The position numbers were made by a program, and so were the translations under genes. The notes under the pieces are model-generated. The model did no database searches, was not told the DNA's origin, and worked only from the letters and a program-made list of their open reading frames with translations. Shown piece by piece: positions 60,053 through 64,000 of a DNA stretch of 64,000 bases. The stretch is taken from contig CABUEI010000004.1 of the NCBI GenBank assembly GCA_902490585.1, positions 49,337-113,336 on the forward strand. Direction: 5' to 3'. Position 1 is the first letter of the stretch, and the number at the start of each line of letters is the position of its first letter. Origin of the DNA: an uncultured Oscillospiraceae bacterium (GTDB lineage Bacteria; Bacillota; Clostridia; Oscillospirales; Ruminococcaceae).

Positions 60053-61617
60053 TATGTGATTTTATAAATATATTCGTTGCCTTTCTTGCCGACAAAATCA
60101 ATCACTCCGACATATTGCAGGATTTTTACGGCAAGGCTTGCGTCTCCCGACCGCATACACTTTCTGAATTCTTTAAGCGTGAACGTTTCGGGTAAACCGT
60201 CCGGGATAAAGCATCTGTAACTCTCGCTGTCCTCAAGAAACGTAAGTTGTAGCAGAGAAGTCGGCACGGTAACTTTTCTGTCCGTCTTTCTGCGTTTCAT
60301 ATCCTTTGCGCAGTACCGCAGATTTTCTACCGCTATATCCGCAATGCAGATTGTCAGGTTAGGGTCGTTCAGATACTGTTTTATACGGTACAGCTCAAGG
60401 AAAAAATCGGTCATATCGTTTGCCGTGACAGTCCGTCCGCTTTTCAGTATTTCACCCGTAGATTTATCAATGTAATTAAGACGGCTCTTCTTATGAAAAG
60501 GATAAACGATTGTAACGTGCGATGCTTTGAGAAAAACATTCAATTTAGGGACAAGATATTTGAAATTTGCAGTTTGTATTTCAAAAATACCGTTCTCGGT
60601 AACAAGGTCTGCAAAGTAGTTACCAATCTTTACCTCTTTATCAAACAGGGAAGAGGCAAAATAACTTTTCAACGTTGCGTGTATCTGCTTTTCGTTGAGT
60701 ATACCAACCCCGTCACCGCTGTCAACTGTAGCGGTGCAGGCACTGAAACGGGCATTGTCTGGTGCAATGTGCAACGGTCGCCTGTCATAATGCCATACTG
60801 TGCAGTTGTCGCTCTGAATGAACACCGGTACTCCGCTTTGTTCATTCGAGCGAATTACTCCGGTGGCAAGCGTTTTGAGCTGTTCGGTAGCGTTGGAAAC
60901 CGCATAGCACCTGTCTGCAACGGAAAACATCGAAATGTCGTTTGTGTTGTCGCCGAAAACTATAAGTTCATCCGCCCCGACCATTTCTTTGAGCTTTTGT
61001 GCAGAATTAGCCTTTGATACATCGTCACGATATATCTCATACCAGTATTCGTCGGTGTCGTAAGTGTCGGGTTGGTAGTTTCTTGAAAATCCGTTTTTAT
61101 TATAGAAATTTTTATCAAGTTCGTCGGGAGAAGTTATCGGTTCGATAAGCGTTATATAGTAGATATCCCCTTTGAAAAGCTCGTCATAATCCTTAGCACA
61201 GTACATTCGTCTGTCCCCGGCTCTGTCCTTCAGATACCGCATTGTACCTTTATTCAGCCTGTCTTCAAGGTAGCTGACACGTTCATAGTTATCTATAACA
61301 GAATAGATAAGCACCGACTCCTTGTGTTCATAGAAAAAGTTTTTTAGGAACGCTTTTGATTCTTTGCTGAAAAAGTGAGTAACAATGCGCTCCTTTGTAA
61401 CCGGATCAATGATAAAAGCGCCGTTATGTGTTATAACCGGGAGCCTGAAATCAATACAGCTTACCTTCGGCTCGGCAGAGTGTACAGAGCGTGCGGTGGC
61501 ATAGCTTATCGCAACACCATCGTCTATAAGAGCGTTCATCAAGGATTCGGTAAGCCTGCCGATTTCTGCTTTATGGTCGAGCAGTGTACCGTCAAGGTCG
61601 GTAAGATACAGTTTCAT
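60052..61617 (-). CDS. HAD-superfamily (Cof-type) phosphatase fused to nuclease-like and winged-helix regions
   Basis: 521 residues. Residues 1-270 are a Cof/IIB HAD phosphatase: catalytic D7 and D9 in DLDGTLL, TARS as motif II, and GDNTND (223-227) as motif IV. A linker (270-307) leads to an unrelated C-terminal half. There IGNYFADLVTENGIFEIQT places D337, E346 and Q348 in the spacing of PD-(D/E)xK-type nucleases, with K358 nearby, and the last 70 residues look like a winged helix. Start is ATG at 61617, GGAGAG upstream; a longer frame from 61698 is rejected. Cof enzymes dephosphorylate sugars or flavin intermediates; the fused part could act on nucleic acid or only be structural. Confidence 0.75.
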   Translation of the reverse strand: MKLYLTDLDGTLLDHKAEIGRLTESLMNALIDDGVAISYATARSVHSAEPKVSCIDFRLPVITHNGAFIIDPVTKERIVTHFFSKESKAFLKNFFYEHKESVLIYSVIDNYERVSYLEDRLNKGTMRYLKDRAGDRRMYCAKDYDELFKGDIYYITLIEPITSPDELDKNFYNKNGFSRNYQPDTYDTDEYWYEIYRDDVSKANSAQKLKEMVGADELIVFGDNTNDISMFSVADRCYAVSNATEQLKTLATGVIRSNEQSGVPVFIQSDNCTVWHYDRRPLHIAPDNARFSACTATVDSGDGVGILNEKQIHATLKSYFASSLFDKEVKIGNYFADLVTENGIFEIQTANFKYLVPKLNVFLKASHVTIVYPFHKKSRLNYIDKSTGEILKSGRTVTANDMTDFFLELYRIKQYLNDPNLTICIADIAVENLRYCAKDMKRRKTDRKVTVPTSLLQLTFLEDSESYRCFIPDGLPETFTLKEFRKCMRSGDASLAVKILQYVGVIDFVGKKGNEYIYKIT

Positions 61618-61647
61618 TTCATCTCTCCAATTACAATTTATATATCT

Positions 61648-61676
61648 ATAATAACAGAAAAACTTACATAATTCAA
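61648..61676 (-). promoter_or_regulatory. Sigma-A promoter of the HAD fusion gene
   Basis: Minus-strand TTGAAT, 17-nt spacer, TATTAT (complement of 61671-61676 and 61648-61653). A TTTGTG/CACAAA inverted pair (61681-61699) lies just upstream. Confidence 0.7.
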
Positions 61677-61737
61677 GCTGTTTGTGTATATTGCACAAAT
61701 TACTATTTTAAAAGTCGGGAATAATTCACTTTCTTTT

Positions 61738-61757
61738 TTTGATAAAAAATTATCAAA
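61738..61757. promoter_or_regulatory. Rex-like operator upstream of gap
   Basis: TTTGATAA (61738-61745) and TTATCAAA (61750-61757) form a perfect inverted repeat with a 4-nt spacer, and a third half-site TTGATAA (61762-61768) covers the -35 box. It resembles the Clostridia Rex box TTGTTAA-N4-TTAACAA with one changed base per half. Confidence 0.5.
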
Positions 61758-61761
61758 CCTC

Positions 61762-61790
61762 TTGATAATGCGAGAAAAATTTTGTATAAT
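61762..61790 (+). promoter_or_regulatory. Sigma-A promoter of gap
   Basis: TTGATA (61762-61767), 17-nt spacer, TATAAT (61785-61790). Confidence 0.85.
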
Positions 61791-61861
61791 AGAGTAGTAG
61801 AAATTTAGCGGACGCATTGCGCCTGCGAAAAATTCACAAAATTTTTAGGAGGAATATTCCA

Positions 61862-62896
61862 ATGTCAGTTAAAGTTGCTATTAACGGTTTCGGCCGTATC
61901 GGACGTCTTGCTTTCAGACAGATGTTCGGCGCAGAAGGTTATGAGGTAGTTGCAATCAACGACCTTACAAAGCCCTCAATGCTCGCTCAGCTTTTAAAGT
62001 ATGATACAGCACAGGGCGGTTACTGTGGTAAGATAGGTGAGAACCTTCACACAGTTACTGCTGATGACGAAGCAGGTACAATCACAGTTGACGGCAAGAC
62101 ACTCAAGATCTATGCTATGGCTAAGGCTAATGAGCTTCCTTGGGGCGAAATCGGTGTTGACGTAGTTCTCGAATGCACAGGTTTCTACTGCTCAAAGGAC
62201 AAGGCACAGGCTCATATCGATGCAGGTGCTAAGAAGGTTGTTATTTCTGCTCCCGCAGGTAACGATCTGCCCACAATCGTTTACAGCGTAAACGAAAAGA
62301 CTCTTACAGCTGATGACAAGATCATCTCTGCTGCATCTTGCACAACAAACTGCCTCGCTCCTATGGCTAAGGCTCTTAACGATTATGCTCCTATCCAGAG
62401 CGGTATCATGAGCACAATCCACGCTTACACAGGCGACCAGATGATTCTCGACGGTCCTCACAGAAAGGGCGACCTCAGAAGAGCAAGAGCAGGTGCTGCT
62501 AACATCGTTCCTAACTCAACAGGTGCTGCTAAGGCTATCGGCCTTGTTATCCCTGAGCTGAACGGTAAGCTCATCGGTTCTGCACAGAGAGTTCCTGTTC
62601 CTACAGGTTCTACAACAATCCTTACAGCTGTTGTTAAGGGTGCAGACGTAACTAAGGAAGGCATCAACGCTGCTATGAAGGCTGCTGCTTCTGAGTCTTT
62701 CGGTTACAATGAAGATGCAATCGTTTCATCTGATGTTATCGGTATGAGATTTGGTTCACTCTTCGATGCTACACAGACAATGGTAGCTAAGATCGCTGAT
62801 GATCTGTACGAAGTTCAGGTTGTATCTTGGTACGACAACGAGAACTCTTACACATCACAGATGGTAAGAACAATCAAGTACTTCGCTGAAATATAA
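61862..62896 (+). CDS. gap: Glyceraldehyde-3-phosphate dehydrogenase, NAD-dependent
   Basis: 344 residues. Glycolytic oxidation of glyceraldehyde-3-phosphate. The Rossmann motif INGFGRIGR, the catalytic cysteine in SAASCTTNCLAPMAK, and AINDLT (aspartate selecting NAD) are all present; WYDNENSYTSQMVRT closes the sequence. The start at 61862 is chosen for the AGGAGGAAT just upstream; a longer frame from 61817 has no ribosome site. A strong promoter with Rex-like boxes suggests redox control. It ends at a TTCG-tetraloop terminator; no other glycolytic gene is adjacent. Confidence 0.97.
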   Translation: MSVKVAINGFGRIGRLAFRQMFGAEGYEVVAINDLTKPSMLAQLLKYDTAQGGYCGKIGENLHTVTADDEAGTITVDGKTLKIYAMAKANELPWGEIGVDVVLECTGFYCSKDKAQAHIDAGAKKVVISAPAGNDLPTIVYSVNEKTLTADDKIISAASCTTNCLAPMAKALNDYAPIQSGIMSTIHAYTGDQMILDGPHRKGDLRRARAGAANIVPNSTGAAKAIGLVIPELNGKLIGSAQRVPVPTGSTTILTAVVKGADVTKEGINAAMKAAASESFGYNEDAIVSSDVIGMRFGSLFDATQTMVAKIADDLYEVQVVSWYDNENSYTSQMVRTIKYFAEI

Positions 62897-62916
62897 TCAG
62901 TAACCCTTGATACATT

Positions 62917-62944
62917 ACGGCTCGTCTTCGGACGAGCCTTTTTG
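62917..62944 (+). terminator. gap terminator with TTCG tetraloop
   Basis: GGCTCGTC (62919-62926) pairs perfectly with GACGAGCC (62931-62938), followed by TTTTTG. Confidence 0.97.
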
Positions 62945-62987
62945 TATCTATAATTACTTTTCTATTCTGAAAATTAGCTGAAACAGA

Positions 62988-63016
62988 TTGATTTTTACTC
63001 TCCGTTGTGGTAAAAT
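62988..63016 (+). promoter_or_regulatory. Sigma-A promoter of the cyclophilin gene
   Basis: TTGATT (62988-62993), 17-nt spacer, TAAAAT (63011-63016). Confidence 0.75.
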
Positions 63017-63049
63017 AACAGTTAGTTTATGTACGAAAAGGAGTTTATA

Positions 63050-63883
63050 ATGATTAAAAAAATATTAGCAGGCGTTTTATGTGCCGCAACAATGATTACA
63101 TTATCTGTCGGCTGTTCAGGCGGTGCCACTCCCGGCGCTTCAACCGACCCTTCGGAAAAAATCACAGGTAATACAGGCGATGTAAAGCTTGAAAAAGGCG
63201 ATAAGTATGCCGTAATGACAATTAAGGACTACGGTGATATCACTATCAAGTTATATCCCGACGCCGCACCAAAGGGTACGCAGAACTTCATCGATCTTGC
63301 CAACAGCGGATATTACAACGGAAAGACTTTCCACAGAGTAGTAGCTGATTTTATGGCACAGGGCGGTAAGGATTTCACGGGAAAGACGAATGTTGAGAGT
63401 TTTGGCATTGAAACCAACTACAATATGCGTCATTTCTACGGTGCGTTATGTTATGCGAATGCGCTCGGCAAGAATTCGACAGAGTTCTATATAGTAAATA
63501 ATAAAAATTCGCAGGATTACGATAATTTCAGCACAGCAAGAATTGATAATAACATACAGGGTTATGAAGACTATGCCAAGCAGTATGATAAGGATTCACA
63601 GGAATACACCTATTATATGTTCCAGGCAAATTACTACAGAAACTTAAAGCAGTTCATAGAAAATATGGACGATGCTACAAAGACAAAGTACAAGGAAGTC
63701 GGCGGTACACCTTCTCTTGACGGTAACTACACTGTATTCGGTCAGACGGTTGACGGTTTTGATGTTCTCGACAAGATATCCGCTGTTGAAGTTGAAGAAA
63801 ACGATGCAATGGGCGGAACTGAAGTAAGTAAGCCTAAGACAGAAATAATCATTGAAAAAGTAGAAATCAAGGATTATGAATAA
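63050..63883 (+). CDS. Cyclophilin-type peptidyl-prolyl isomerase lipoprotein
   Basis: 277 residues. The lipoprotein signal (MIKKILAGVLCAATMITLSVGC) places the lipidated cysteine at 22. The cyclophilin fold follows with GDITIKLYPDAAPKGTQNF, the FHRVV arginine region, MAQGGKDFTG and FGQTVDGFDVLD. An insert of about 60 residues (Tyr/Gln/Lys-rich) separates the FYIVNNK strand from the last strands. The canonical tryptophan is absent. It acts outside the membrane on folding of secreted or wall proteins. The start at 63050 has AAAAGGAG upstream; the longer frame from 63029 would spoil the signal peptide. Confidence 0.9.
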   Translation: MIKKILAGVLCAATMITLSVGCSGGATPGASTDPSEKITGNTGDVKLEKGDKYAVMTIKDYGDITIKLYPDAAPKGTQNFIDLANSGYYNGKTFHRVVADFMAQGGKDFTGKTNVESFGIETNYNMRHFYGALCYANALGKNSTEFYIVNNKNSQDYDNFSTARIDNNIQGYEDYAKQYDKDSQEYTYYMFQANYYRNLKQFIENMDDATKTKYKEVGGTPSLDGNYTVFGQTVDGFDVLDKISAVEVEENDAMGGTEVSKPKTEIIIEKVEIKDYE

Positions 63884-63889
63884 GAACTT

Positions 63890-63918
63890 ATACCGCCTCT
63901 TTGCAGGCGGTATTTTTA
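63890..63918 (+). terminator. Terminator after the cyclophilin gene
   Basis: ATACCGCCT (63890-63898) pairs with AGGCGGTAT (63905-63913), then TTTTT. Confidence 0.93.
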
Positions 63919-63945
63919 TAGCTAAATTGTTTGATAGCATAAAAA

Positions 63946-64000
63946 GGCTCTTTGTCAATAGTTGGGGTACGAAAAAATAGAAAAATTGCGTCAGCGGGTT
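63946..64000. mobile_element. Possible left end of an insertion sequence (ISL3-like)
   Basis: The final bases begin GGCTCTTTGTCAATAGTTGG and look like the terminal repeat style of ISL3-family elements, but only one end and no transposase are in view. Recognition is by memory of the motif and is uncertain. Confidence 0.3.

Noticed and set aside
60004..60066. 20-codon ORF after the response regulator (starts MKKYSRKLIG)
   Set aside because: It coincides with the terminator hairpin, has no ribosome site and no hydrophobic or conserved pattern.

Overview
The window looks like chromosome from a low-to-mid-GC, single-membrane, spore-forming Clostridia of the Oscillospiraceae/Ruminococcus type, plausibly a gut [Eubacterium] siraeum or Ruminococcus relative. 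The reasons are AGGAGG-type ribosome sites, frequent TTG and GTG starts, a SpoVT sporulation regulator, no outer-membrane genes, intracellular glycan-degrading enzymes, and housekeeping proteins with Firmicutes features. The placement is inference from gene content; no 16S rRNA or other phylogenetic anchor is present. Almost all of the window is coding, in short operons separated by clear hairpin terminators and consensus sigma-A promoters. I see no rRNA, tRNA, CRISPR or prophage.

Layout. 1-5.1 kb: the end of an ABC exporter and an intracellular glycoside hydrolase pair (GH26 + GH2). 5.1-6.3 kb: a small Xre regulator divergent from a membrane protein. 6.6-18.7 kb: rpoB-rpoC, rpsL-rpsG-fusA and tuf. 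18.7-21.1 kb: cca and a second MreB paralogue. 21.2-23.8 kb: three small membrane/zinc-ribbon/lipoprotein genes and an esterase. 23.8-29.9 kb: spoVT, tadA, an Xre regulator followed by a 35-residue membrane peptide, a phosphatase, tex, a membrane protein and queH. 30-34.5 kb: corA behind a leader ORF and hairpin, a long ZapA-like protein, a U32 peptidase and dut. 34.6-40.7 kb: mreB-mreC-mreD-mrdA, a MinD-like ATPase and mgsA. 40.7-48.5 kb: hisS, a three-Cys protein, thrS, yjfB, a MerR regulator, and on the minus strand aroA-aroC-DUF4364. 48.6-60 kb: a TetR gene divergent from a DUF308/MMPL/heptad-repeat operon, then an ABC-2 exporter with its two-component system. 60-64 kb: a HAD phosphatase fused to a nuclease-like region, gap, a cyclophilin lipoprotein, and a possible insertion-sequence end at the right edge.

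How the genes work together. The core is translation and transcription machinery plus cell elongation (MreBCD, PBP2, MreB2, ZapA, MinD). The accessory parts are envelope-defence exporters under local regulators. The most interesting new points are the corA leader ORF whose stop codon lies in a hairpin that also holds the corA start, the HAD/nuclease-like/winged-helix fusion, the 35-aa membrane peptide behind an Xre regulator, the zinc-ribbon membrane cassette with a possible one-base frameshift, and several well-formed candidate operators (Rex-like at gap, MerR-type, Xre, TetR).
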